Below are positions 11,300-23,700 of a stretch of 64,000 bases of DNA, in pieces (within the stretch, counting starts at the first letter, position 1; each line of letters begins with the position of its first letter). Below the pieces are notes generated by a model. The model had not been told where the DNA came from. It saw nothing but the letters and a program-made list of their open reading frames with translations, and made no database searches. The stretch comes from Stomorhina lunata (taxonomy: Eukaryota > Arthropoda > Insecta > Diptera > Rhiniidae), in assembly GCA_933228675.1 (NCBI GenBank), contig OW121743.1, positions 59,142,081 through 59,206,080 of the forward strand, read 5' to 3'. The position numbers and the translations under genes are program-made.

Positions 11300-14200
11300 G
11301 TTCCTTTAAAAAATTAAGAAATTTTTGAAAAATTGACTATAAGAATAGGACATTTTTGAAAAATTTCCTATCAAAAAAGGAAATTTTTGAAAAATTTCCT
11401 ATAAAAAAATGAAATTTTTGAAAAATTTCCTATAAAAATAGGAAATTTTTGAAAAATTTCCTATAAAAATAGGAAATTTTTGAAAAATTTCCTATAAAAA
11501 TAGGAAATTTTTGAAAAATTTCCTATAAAAATAGGAAATTTTTGAAAAATTTCCTATAAAAATAGGAAATTTTTGAAAAATTTCCTATAAAAATAGGAAA
11601 TTTTTGAAAAATTTCCTATAAAAATAGGAAATTTTTGAAAAATTTCCTATAAAAATAGGAAATTTTTGAAAAATTTCCTATAAAAATAGGAAATTTTTGA
11701 AAAATTTCCTATAAAAATAGGAAATTTTTGAAAAATTTCCTATAAAAATAGGAAATTTTTGAAAAATTTGAAATTTTTGAAAAATTTCCTATAAAAATAG
11801 GAAATTTTTGAAAAATTTCCTATAAAAATAGGAAATTTTTGAAAAATTTCCTATAAAAATAGGAAATTTTTGAAAAATTTCCTATAAAAATAGGAAATTT
11901 TTGAAAAATTTCCTATAAAAATAGGAAATTTTTGAAAAATTTCCTATAAAAATAGGAAATTTTTGAAAAATTTCCTATAAAAATAGGAAATTTTTGAAAA
12001 ATTTCCTATAAAAATAGGAAATTTTTGAAAAATTTCCTATAAAAATAGGAAATTTTTGAAAAATTTCCTATAAAAATAGGAAATTTTTGAAAAATTTCCT
12101 ATAAAAATAGGAAATTTTTGAAAAATTTCCTATAAAAATAGGAAATTTTTGAAAAATTTCCTATAAAAATAGGAAATTTTTGAAAAATTTCCTATAAAAA
12201 TAGGAAATTTTTGAAAAATTTCCTATAAAAATAGGAAATTTTTGAAAAATTTCCTATAAAAATAGGAAATTTTTGAAAAATTTCCTATAAAAATAGGAAA
12301 TTTTTGAAAAATTTCCTATAAAAATAGGAAATTTTTGAAAAATTTCCTATAAAAATAGGAAATTTTTGAAAAATTTCCTATAAAATAGGAAATTTTTGAA
12401 AAATTTCCTATAAAAATAGGAAATTTTTGAAAAATTTCCTATAAAAATAGGAAATTTTTGAAAAATTTCCTATAAAAATAGGAAATTTTTGAAAAATTTC
12501 CTATAAAAATAGGAAATTTTTGAAAAATTTCCTATAAAAATAGGAAATTTTTGAAAAATTTCCTATAAAAATAGGAAATTTTTGAAAAATTTCCTATAAA
12601 AATAGGAAATTTTTGAAAAATTTCCTATAAAAAATAGGAAATTTTTGAAAAATTTCCTATAAAAATAGAAAATTTTTGAAAAATTTCCTATAAAAATAGG
12701 AAATTTTTGAAAAATTTCCTATAAAAATAGGAAAATTTTGAAAAATTTCCTATAAAAATAGGAAATTTTTGAAAAGTTTCCTATAAAAATAGGAAATTTT
12801 TGAAAAATTTCCTATAAAAATAGGAAATTTTTGAAAAATTTCCTATAAAAATAGGAAATTTTTGAAAAATTTCCTATAAAAATAGGAAATTTTTGAAAAA
12901 TTTCCTATAAAAATAGGAAATTTTTGAAAAATTTCCTATAAAAATAGGAAATTTTTGAAAAATTTCCTATAAAAATAGGAAATTTTTGAAAAATTTCCTA
13001 TAAAAATAGGAAATTTTTGAAAAATTTCCTATAAAAATAGGAAATTTTTGAAAAATTTCCTATAAAAATAGGAAATTTTTGAAAAATTTCCTATAAAAAT
13101 AGGAAATTTTTGAAAAATTTCCTATAAAAATAGGAAATTTTTGAAAAATTTCCTATAAAAATAGGAAATTTTTGAAAAATTTCCTATAAAAATAGGAAAT
13201 TTTTGAAAAATTTCCTATAAAAATAGGAAATTTTTGAAAAATTTCCTATAAAAATAGGAAATTTTTGAAAAATTTCCTATAAAAATAGGAAATTTTTGAA
13301 AAATTTCCTATAAAAATAGGAAATTTTTGAAAAATTTCCTATAAAAATAGGAAATTTTTGAAAAATTTCCTATAAAAATAGGAAATTTTTGAAAAATTTC
13401 CTATAAAAATAGGAAATTTTTGAAAAATTTCCTATAAAAATAGGAAATTTTTGAAAAATTTCCTATAAAAATAGGAAATTTTTGAAAAATTTCCTATAAA
13501 AATAGGAAATTTTTGAAAAATTTCCTATAAAAATAGGAAATTTTTGAAAAATTTCCTATAAAAATAGGAAATTTTTGAAAAATTTCCTATAAAAATAGGA
13601 AATTTTTGAAAAATTTCCTATAAAAATAGGAAATTTTTGAAAAATTTCCTATAAAAATAGGAAATTTTTGAAAAAATTTCCTATAAAAATAGGAAATTTT
13701 TGAAAAATTTCCTATAAAAATAGGAAATTTTTGAAAAATTTCCTATAAAAATAGGAAATTTTTGAAAAATTTCCTATAAAAATAGGAAATTTTTGAAAAA
13801 TTTCCTATAAAAATAGGAAATTTTTGAAAAATTTCCTATAAAAATAGGAAATTTTTGAAAAATTTCCTATAAAAATAGGAAATTTTTGAAAAATTTCCTA
13901 TAAAAATAGGAAAATTTTGAAAAATTTCCTATAAAAATAGGAAATTTTTGAAATATTTCCTATAAAAATAGGAAATTTTTGAAAAATTTCCTATAAAAAT
14001 AGGAAATTTTTGAAAAATTTCCTATAAAAATAGGAAATTTTTGAAAAATTTCCTATAAAAATAGGAAATTTTTGAAAAATTTCCTATAAAAATAGGAAAT
14101 TTTTGAAAAATTTCCTATAAAAATAGGAAATTTTTGAAAAATTTCCTATAAAAATAGGAAATTTTTGAAAAATTTCCTATAAAAATAGGAAATTTTTGAA

Positions 14201-15205
14201 AAATTTCCTATAAAAATAGGAAATTTTTGAAAAATTTCCTATAAAAATAGGAAATTTTTGAAAAATTTCCTATAAAAATAGGAAATTTTTGAAAAATTTC
14301 CTATAAAAATAGGAAATTTTTGAAAAATTTCCTATAAAAATAGGAAATTTTTGAAAAATTTCCTATAAAAATAGGAAATTTTTGAAAAATTTCCTATAAA
14401 AATAGGAAATTTTTGAAAAATTTCCTATAAAAATAGGAAATTTTTGAAAAATTTCCTATAAAAATAGGAAATTTTTGAAAAATTTCCTATAAAAATAGGA
14501 AATTTTTGAAAAATTTCCTATAAAAATAGGAAATTTTTGAAAAATTTCCTATAAAAATAGGAAATTTTTGAAAAATTTCCTATAAAAATAGGAAATTTTT
14601 GAAAAATTTCCTATAAAAATAGGAAATTTTTGAAAAATTTCCTATAAAAATAGGAAATTTTTGAAAAATTTCCTATAAAAATAGGAAATTTTTGAAAAAT
14701 TTCCTATAAAAATAGGAAATTTTTGAAAAATTTCCTATAAAAATAGGAAATTTTTGAAAAATTTCCTATAAAAATAGGAAATTTTTGAAAAATTTCCTAT
14801 AAAAATAGGAAATTTTTGAAAAATTTCCTATAAAAATAGGAAATTTTTGAAAAATTTCCTATAAAAATAGGAAATTTTTGAAAAATTTCCTATAAAAATA
14901 AGAAAATTTTTGAAAAATTTCCTATAAAAATAGGAAATTTTTGAAAAATTTCCTATAAAAATAGGAAATTTTTGAAAAATTTCCTATAAAAATAGGAAAT
15001 TTTTGAAAAATTTCCTATAAAAATAGGAAATTTTTGAAAAATTTCCTATAAAAATAGGAAATTTTTGAAAAATTTCCTATAAAAATAGGAAATTTTTGAA
15101 AAATTTCCTATAAAAATAGGAAATTTTTGAAAAATTTCCTATAAAAATAGGAAATTTTTGAAAAATTTCCTATAAAAATAGGAAATTTTTGAAAATTTTC
15201 CTTTA
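11300..15205 (+). repeat. Main 31-bp satellite array (family A)
   Basis: About 120 nearly identical copies of a 31-bp unit: AGGAAATTTTTGAAAAATTT followed by CCTATAAAAAT. Each unit is almost a perfect inverted repeat around the central G. Rare variants (a missing A near 12384, an extra A at 12630 and 13675, a deletion at 11769) are scattered. Divergent copies lie at the left edge (11260-11400). The array fills much of the interval between the two convergent genes. Confidence 0.95.
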
Positions 15206-15455
15206 AAATAGGAAATTTTTCAAAAATTTCCTATTTTTATAGGAAATTTTTCAAAAATTTCCTATTTTTATAGGAAATTTTTCAAAAATTTCCTAATTTT
15301 ATAGGAAATTTTTCAAAAATTTCCTATTTTTATAGGAAATTTTTCAAAAATTTCCTATTTTTATAGGAAATTTTTCAAAAATTTCCTATTTTAAAGGAAA
15401 ATTTTCAAAAATTTCCTATTTTTATAGGAAATTTTTCAAAAATTTCCTATTTTTG
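15206..15455 (-). repeat. Inverted segment inside satellite family A
   Basis: Eight or so units switch to the reverse complement (central C instead of G, TATTTTTATA linkers), then switch back at about 15455. The orientation is that of the distant array at 44.3-46.1 kb. Confidence 0.85.
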
Positions 15456-15870
15456 AAAAATTTCCTATAAAAATAGGAAATTTTTGAAAAATTTCCTATA
15501 AAAATAGGAAATTTTTGAAAAATTTCCTATAAAACTAGGAAATTTTTAAAAACTTTCCTTTAAAAATAAGAAATGTTTGAAAAATTTCCTTTAAAAATAG
15601 GAAATTTTTGAAAAAATTCCTTTAAAAATAGGAAATTTTTAAAAAAATTCCTATAAAAATAAAAAAATTTTGAAAAAATTCTTATAACAATTGGAAATTA
15701 TTTAAAAATTGAAAAATTTCCTTTAAAAGTAGGAAATTTTTGAAAAAAAAATTGAAAATTATGAAAAAAATCAGAAAATTTGAATATATTCAAAAAATGA
15801 GAAAATTTAAAAAATTTTGAAAAAATTTTAAAATCGAAAAATTTCCTTTAAAAGGAAATTTTTTAATTTT
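15456..15870 (+). repeat. Degenerating right edge of satellite family A
   Basis: Units return to the forward orientation and decay progressively (extra A runs, lost G or C) until unrecognisable near 15870. Confidence 0.8.
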
Positions 15871-15995
15871 AAATAGAAATTTCTTCTTTTTCAATACAAT
15901 TGAAAATACTTCGAAAATCTAGTGCAATACACTTAGTAAACAAATTTCCCATAAATTATTTTTTTTTAAATAAAAATATTTTCTATAACGAAAAA

Positions 15996-16610
15996 CCTTA
16001 AAAATGTAATATTTTTGTATTAAATATAAATAATATAAAAAAATATTTTGTTTTTCTAATAAAATAAAAACTAATCATGTCTTTTAAAAAGAAGTCAATT
16101 ATTTTAGGTTTTTTTTAAAAAATACTTTAAAATACTTTTAAAGAAATTTAATTAAAAAAAAAATGATATAAAAAATTTAAAATAGACTCACGGGGATTTT
16201 AAAAATTAAAAATTTATAAAAATATTTTGTTTGTTTTTTTTTTTTTTTTGTAAAGGAATGTGTGTTTTTGTCTAAATACATTTAGGTTTTAATTTTCTAA
16301 AATTTAAAATATATTTTGTAGGAGTTACGTTTTCTAAAGGATTTTGTTTTAAGCTGCCTAAAATTCCCTATGGCTTTTCTTTAGTTTAAAAAGATTGAAA
16401 AATATACTTTGTTCTAAATAAAAGTTTTGAGCCCAAAGTCATTCCACAAATTTTTACTACATATTTCCAAAATTTTTAATAAATTTTTGAAAATTTCAAC
16501 GACTTTAATTCGACAATTTTCGACTTTAATACAATAATTGCATCAAACCCTCTTAATAATAAACGAATTAAAAAGTTATCAAAGCAAAGAATCTGTAATA
16601 TAAAGATATT
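15996..16610. other. AT-rich spacer between two satellite arrays
   Basis: No gene seen. It ends in GATATTGCACTCC at about 16605, which recalls the GTATTGCACT beside family A. Confidence 0.4.
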
Positions 16611-16614
16611 GCAC

Positions 16615-19110
16615 TCCTATAAATTGACTTTTTATAGGAAATTTTCCGAAAATTTACTTTTAATAGGAAATTTTTCGAAAATTGACTATTTATAGGAAAT
16701 TTTTCGAAAATTGACTATTTATAGGAATTTTTTCGAAAATTGACTATTTATAGGAAATTTTTCGAAAATTGACTATTTATAGGAAATTTTTCGAAAATTG
16801 ACTATTTATAGGAAATTTTTCGAAAATTGACTATTTATAGGAAATTTTTCGAAAATTGACTATTTATAGGAAATTTTTCGAAAATTGACTATTTATAGGA
16901 AATTTTTCGAAAATTGACTATTTATAAGAAATTTTTCAAAAATTGACTATTTATAGGAAATTTTTCGAAAATTGACTATTTATAGGAAATTTTTCGAAAA
17001 TTGACTATTTATAGGAAATTTTTCGAAAATTGACTATTTATAGGAAATTTTTCGAAAATTGACTATTTATAGGAAATTATTCGAAAATTGACTATTTATA
17101 GGAAATTTTTCGAAAATTGACTATTTATAGGAAATTATTCGAAAATTGACTATTTATAGGAAATTTTTCAAAAATTGACTATTTATAGGAAATTTTTCGA
17201 AAATTGACTATTTATAGGAAATTATTCGAAAATTGACTATTTATAGGAAATTTTTCAAAAATTGACTATTTATAGGAAATTTTTCAAAAATTGACTATTT
17301 ATAGGAAATTTTTCGAAAATTGACTATTTATAGGAAATTATTCGAAAATTGACTATTTATAGGAAATTATTCGAAAATTGACTATTTATAGGAAATTATT
17401 CGAAAATTGACTATTTATAGGAAATTATTCGAAAATTGACTATTTATAGGAAATTATTCGAAAATTGACTATTTATAGGAAATTATTCGAAAATTGACTA
17501 TTTATAGGAAATTATTCGAAAATTGACTATTTATAGGAAATTATTCGAAAATTGACTATTTATAGGAAATTATTCGAAAATTGACTATTTATAGGAAATT
17601 ATTCGAAAATTGACTATTTATAGGAAATTATTCGAAAATTGACTATTTATAGGAAATTATTCGAAAATTGACTATTTATAGGAAATTATTCGAAAATTGA
17701 CTATTTATAGGAAATTATTCGAAAATTGACTATTTATAGGAAATTATTCGAAAATTGACTATTTATAGGAAATTATTCGAAAATTGACTATTTATAGGAA
17801 ATTATTCGAAAATTGACTATTTATAGGAAATTATTCGAAAATTGACTATTTATAGGAAATTATTCGAAAATTGACTATTTATAGGAAATTATTCGAAAAT
17901 TGACTATTTATAGGAAATTATTCGAAAATTGACTATTTATAGGAAATTATTCGAAAATTGACTATTTATAGGAAATTATTCGAAAATTGACTATTTATAG
18001 GAAATTATTCGAAAATTGACTATTTATAGGAAATTATTCGAAAATTGACTATTTATAGGAAATTATTCGAAAATTGACTATTTATAGGAAATTATTCGAA
18101 AATTGACTATTTATAGGAAATTATTCGAAAATTGACTATTTATAGGAAATTATTCGAAAATTGACTATTTATAGGAAATTATTCGAAAATTGACTATTTA
18201 TAGGAAATTATTCGAAAATTGACTATTTATAGGAAATTATTCGAAAATTGACTATTTATAGGAAATTATTCGAAAATTGACTATTTATAGGAAATTATTC
18301 GAAAATTGACTATTTATAGGAAATTATTCGAAAATTGACTATTTATAGGAAATTATTCGAAAATTGACTATTTATAGGAAATTATTCGAAAATTGACTAT
18401 TTATAGGAAATTATTCGAAAATTGACTATTTATAGGAAATTATTCGAAAATTGACTATTTATAGGAAATTATTCGAAAATTGACTATTTATAGGAAATTA
18501 TTCGAAAATTGACTATTTATAGGAAATTATTCGAAAATTGACTATTTATAGGAAATTATTCGAAAATTGACTATTTATAGGAAATTATTCGAAAATTGAC
18601 TATTTATAGGAAATTATTCGAAAATTGACTATTTATAGGAAATTATTCGAAAATTGACTATTTATAGGAAATTATTCGAAAATTGACTATTTATAGGAAA
18701 TTATTCGAAAATTGACTATTTATAGGAAATTATTCGAAAATTGACTATTTATAGGAAATTATTCGAAAATTGACTATTTATAGGAAATTTTTCAAAAATT
18801 GACTATTTATAGGAAATTTTTCAAAAATTGACTATTTATAGGAAATTTTTCGAAAATTGACTATTTATAGGAAATTATTCGAAAATTGACTATTTATAGG
18901 AAATTTTTCAAAAATTGACTATTTATAGGAAATTTTTCAAAAATTGACTATTTATAGGAAATTTTTCAAAAATTGACTATTTATAGGAAATTTTTCAAAA
19001 ATTGACTATTTATAGGAAATTTTTCAAAAATTGACTATTTATAAGAAATTTTTCAAAAATTGACTATTAATAGAAAATTTTTCGAAAATTAAATATTTAT
19101 AGGAAATATA
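16615..19110 (+). repeat. 29-bp satellite array (family B)
   Basis: About 85 copies of a 29-bp unit: AGGAAATTATTCGAAAATTG followed by ACTATTTAT. The central copies (about 17330-18780) are essentially identical with TTATTCG. Copies on both sides carry TTTTTCG or TTTTTCA and more point changes. This core-versus-edge pattern is typical of homogenisation by unequal crossing-over. Confidence 0.95.
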
Positions 19111-19686
19111 TAACGCACAAACAAACATATATTTCATGAGCACTTGTGTGTGCCTTAGCTTTCTCCATTGAACAATCGTCTTCATTGGTTGTTTCCAAAT
19201 TAGAGTAAAAGCGGTATATTCTCTTTTTAATGTGACTTTTCAAAACGACCACACGGCAAATCAATGTATGGAAGTGCAACTTCTTTTGTATAAAAAAATT
19301 GGATTTATAAGATTATCATAACTCTATTTTTCGTTTATGAATTAGAGGAATAATTTATACTATTTTTCAAAATTTTCTAAAATTTTTAACATTTAATCTA
19401 GTTTTACTTAAATATTCATTTCAGAATCGAGAAAAATTTTGGGATATATAAGAAACTTTTGAACGTTTAGAAAATGTAGAAATTCTCCTTAAAGAAAAAG
19501 TTGAAATCCTGACATTTGGGCTTTTGAAATTTTCTAGTCTTAACTAATTAAAAATCTAATACATTCTTTCTAGCCTATGTATGAATGTTCCTCAATTACT
19601 TCTAAAACTATAGCAGTTCCTACTAATTAATTTTACCTTCATACTAATCCTTACAACTACAATTCAATTTGATCATTTCAATTCTG
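19111..19686. other. 3' flank of the ZAD/HTH gene
   Basis: Probably includes its 3' UTR, as it lies directly downstream of the stop on the - strand. No strong polyadenylation signal stands out. A 60-codon frame at 19097-19279 is not supported. Confidence 0.4.
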
Positions 19687-20716
19687 TTAACGTGTAGTAA
19701 AGGCACTTAAGAAATGTGCTCCGCCCATATCAAATTGTTGCTCATAACTTTCATCCGCCGAGGAGGAGGCATTTTGTGCATTAGCTGCCGCAGTGGCCAA
19801 AGCTGCCATATTGCTGCCCGAGATATGATTGCCATTACCCTTCAAATGGTCCATATCGATGAGTGGTGGCTTATCGCCAGGCTTCCAGCGCCTGTGTATA
19901 CCCATCGATTTTAGTTTTTGACACACCGAAGAGGGGGAAATGGCATAGCCCTTTTCCGCTAAGCGGGCCGATACCTTCCAGTATTGTATGTTGTTGTCTT
20001 CCTTGATAAGTTCTAAGATTTCACGAGTTATCTCTTTATCGCGTACCTCACGTTCGGCTGCCTTAAGACGACGTCTAGGATTCGAGTGTTTTTGTTCGGC
20101 TGCTGTTGCTGGTGTTAGTGGTGGAGGTTTTTGATAAGTTGTACTTAACGATGACTGCTGCTGCTGCTGTTGTTGTTGTTGCTGCTGTTGCATTTGTTTC
20201 TTCTGCTGTTGCAACAACAACTGTTGCTTCTGCTGCTCCAGTTCTTTTTCTTGTTGACGCTGCTGTTTTTGCTGCTCCAATTGTTGCTGCTGCTGTTGTA
20301 GTTGTTGCTGTCTTTGCAGTAATTGTTGGATTTGTTGTTGCTGCTGCAAATGCTGTTGCTGCAACTTTTGCTGATGATCCAATTGCTGTTGAACCAGCAA
20401 AGCCTGCTGTTGTCTTTCGGTATCCGTTTCACGTCTTGTATCACTTCCTTCGCTTAAAACACTACCCGTGTCTTCGTCATGCCTCATCATGGTCATGCGT
20501 ATGTCCCGCCTATTGCGATAGGAGAGTGGCACGCCCTTAATTATGGCATCTCTTAATTTCCAAGCCGTCATTTGTGAGACATTCAGAGCCTTGGCAATTT
20601 CCATGGTGGAGGCATTTTGAGCCACCAACATTTTGGCCATGGCATATTTTTCATCATCGATAAAGACATTGGGTTTGCGGGGTTTCTTTTTGGAACCGCC
20701 GATATTGTTGGTTAGC
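19687..20716 (-). CDS. ZAD/HTH gene exon F: second and third HTH modules, polyQ, stop
   Basis: After CTTCCAG: a basic lead (GGSKKKPRKPNVFIDDEKYA), then an HTH very like the one in exon D, AQNASTMEIAKALNVSQMTA then WKLRDAIIKG. A long Q-rich stretch follows, with a run of Q residues at 20155-20190. Then a third HTH-like module begins at about residue 931: EITREILELIKEDNN, WKVSARLAEKGYAISPSSV and CQKLKSMGIHRRW. The ending is Ala/Asn-rich. Confidence 0.9.
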
Positions 20717-23700
20717 CTGGAAGAGGTTCAAGAAGAGATGAGATAATGAATTGAAAACATTTGATATTTATCATTAATTAGCACTTTATACAATATTCTT
20801 GGAAATTTTAAGCCATTTTAGGATTAATTTAAGTTTCGAACTTAACTTCGAATTTTCGAACTTTTCAAAAATGATCAAAATCGACAAAGTTTCATCATAA
20901 ATGGTTTCTGAAATACTTCCTCATTATAGCCGATTTAGAGTCGTTTTTAGTTAAAATCTCAGTTTCGAACATAATTTCGAATTTTCAAAAAAATTATTGT
21001 TTCCACAAATCGTTAAAGTTCCATCTTTAATTGCTTGTGAAATATTTCCTCATTACAGCCGATTTAGAGTCGTTTTTAGTTAAATCTCAGTTTTAAACTT
21101 AATTTCGAATTTTCAAAAATATGATTGATTCTACAAATCGTTAAAGTTTCATATTTAATTAATTGCTTGTGAAATATTTCCGCATTATTGCCGATTTAGA
21201 GTCGTTTTTAATTAAAATCTAAGTTTCGAACTTAATTTCGAATTTTCAAAAAAATTATTAATTCTACAAATCTTTAAAGTTCCATCTTTAATTAACTGTT
21301 TGTTCAATATTTCCTCATTATAGCCAATTAAAAGTCGTTTTTAGTCATAATTTAAGTTTTGAACTTAATTTCGAATTTTCAATTTGATAAATTTACCATT
21401 TTTATCATAAATAAATTGTTTGTAGAATATAGATACCCTTATTTTAGTAATTTGTGATCTGTTTTAAAGATAACATCATGTTCGAACTTAATTTTAAATT
21501 TTCGAACTTTATTTATAATTTTCAAAATTTCAAAAATCGATGGAAAATATTTTAAAAACGTGAAATTTTTGTTGTAAACAAACTATTAATAAATTTTTGT
21601 CTCATTTAGTTCTCATGTTGTCTTTAGCTTAGTACAATTTTCAATTTCGAATTTTCGAACTTAGTCAAAAGGATTAAAAATTTATTAAGAACGTTTAATT
21701 TTCATAAAAAATAAAAACCAATGAATATTTACCGCTGAGGAACATTTTATTGCCAAATTAAAATTTTCGAACTTAATTTCGAATTTTCGAAAATGTCCAA
21801 AAATATTGTTTATTTAATAAAAACGTTAAATTTTTATAAAAAATAATTAAACTAATGAATATTTAAGCTTAAGAAACATTTAAAGAGCAAAATGTAATAT
21901 TCGAACTTAAATTTAAATTTTCGAACTTAGCCAAAACTATTGAAAATTTATGAAAAACTCAAAATTTTTGTGATTAATCAAGAGGTTTTTCTATTCTCAC
22001 GATTTAAAGCAATTTTTTTAGCTTAATTAAAAATTCGAACACAAATCCGAATTTTCGAACTTAGTATATGGAATGATTGAAATTGTGTAAAAAACATAAA
22101 ATTTTTATATTTTTCAATTTACTTCTTGAAAATTTTAGTATTTTAGGCGTTTTTTAAGGAAAATAAAGCATTCGAACTTAATTTCGAAAATTCGTAGTTT
22201 TATGGAATTATAGAAAATATATTAAAAAAATCAAATTTTTATATCAAATAAAGTTGTCAATGAATAAAAAGACTTTGAAAACATTTTCAGAGTATAATCC
22301 TAATATTCGAATTTAACTTCGAATTTTCGAACTCTTATAAAATAATAAAAAATTAAACAAAAAACTTTAAATTTTCTTTGAAAACATTTTCAGAGTGTAA
22401 TCCAATATTCGAATTTAATTTCGAATATTCGAACTTTTATAAAATAATAAAAAAATTAAACAAAAAACTTTAAATTTGTTTAGAAAAAATATTATCGGTG
22501 ATTATTTAAATTTAAATACAATTTTATGATCATAATTTTAATTTCGAAAGTAATTTTAAATTTTCGAACTTTGTGAAATTTATTAAAAACGTAAAATTTC
22601 CATGATTAATTATACCTATCTTTGATTTTTAAGCTTTCAAACTATTTTTGAAGGTAATTAAAAATTTGAACTTAATTTCAAATTTTCGAACTTTGTCGAA
22701 ATGGTTAAAAATTTATTAAAATCATACAATTTTCATACAAATTTAAGATTTTCTGCAAGATTCCTAAATTTATTGCTTTTTTTACCATAATTAAAAATTC
22801 GAACTTAATTTCAAAAATTTCAACTTCTTCATAAATGTTGAAAAATGTTTTAAAAAATAATTAAAAGCATAATTAAAAGATTTGTTGACGAATTGACGAT
22901 CTTTAACACGTTTTCTGAGTAAAAATTAATATTCGAACTTATTTTCGAATTTTCGAACTTTTAGAAAATAAAGGACAATTTAAAAAAAACGTAAATTTTC
23001 TTAAAAAAAGTTGATCGATAATTATTTAAATTTTAATATAATTTTATGATCATAATTTTATGTATGAGAGTAATTTAGAATTTTCGAACTTTGCGAAATT
23101 TATTAAAAACATTAAATGTTCATGAATAATTATACCTCTGCTTAATTTTTACGCTTTCCAACAATTTTTGAAGGTAAGGAAAATTCGAACTTAATTTCGA
23201 ATTTTCGAACTTTGTCGAAATGGTTTAAAATTCATTAAAATTATAAAATGTTCATAAAAGTTAAACATTTCCTGGAAAATTCATAAATTTATTGTCTTTT
23301 TTTTATCACAATTAAAAATTCGAACTTAATTTCGAAAGTTTCAACTTTTCCATAATTATTGAAATTTTGTTAAAAATGTTAAATTTTGACAATTAATAGG
23401 TTTGTTGACGAAAAGATGGGTTTTGGAAACGTTTTATGTGTGAAAATCAATATTCGAACTTAATTTCGAATTTTCGAACTTTTGCTAAATAGGGAGAATT
23501 TCGTGGAAAACGTTAGAATATCTTATAAATTTATGTTTTAGTGCATAATTTATATATTTTAAATAATTTTTTGAGATAATAAAATATTCGAGCTCAATTT
23601 CAAATTTTCAAAAAATTTTCGGCTGCTTTTGCATAATAAGTATTTGAAATCAATTTCGAATTTTCGAACATTATTACTTACGTTTCAGCATTTTGCATCG

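Larger units (their letters stand above)
11145..15995. repeat. Inverted flanks bracketing satellite family A
   Basis: The left flank (about 11145-11215) contains ATGGGAAAT, TTGTTT and GTATTGCACTA in order. The reverse complement of 15905-15995 contains the same elements in the same order with similar spacing. The array therefore sits between divergent inverted copies of one sequence, as in a foldback-type element. Confidence 0.6.

Noticed and set aside
11300..19110. CRISPR-like regular array
   Set aside because: Units are contiguous with no unique spacers and the context is eukaryotic; it is satellite DNA.
20106..20540. 144-codon + strand frame rich in V and A
   Set aside because: Antisense shadow of the glutamine-rich region of exon F.
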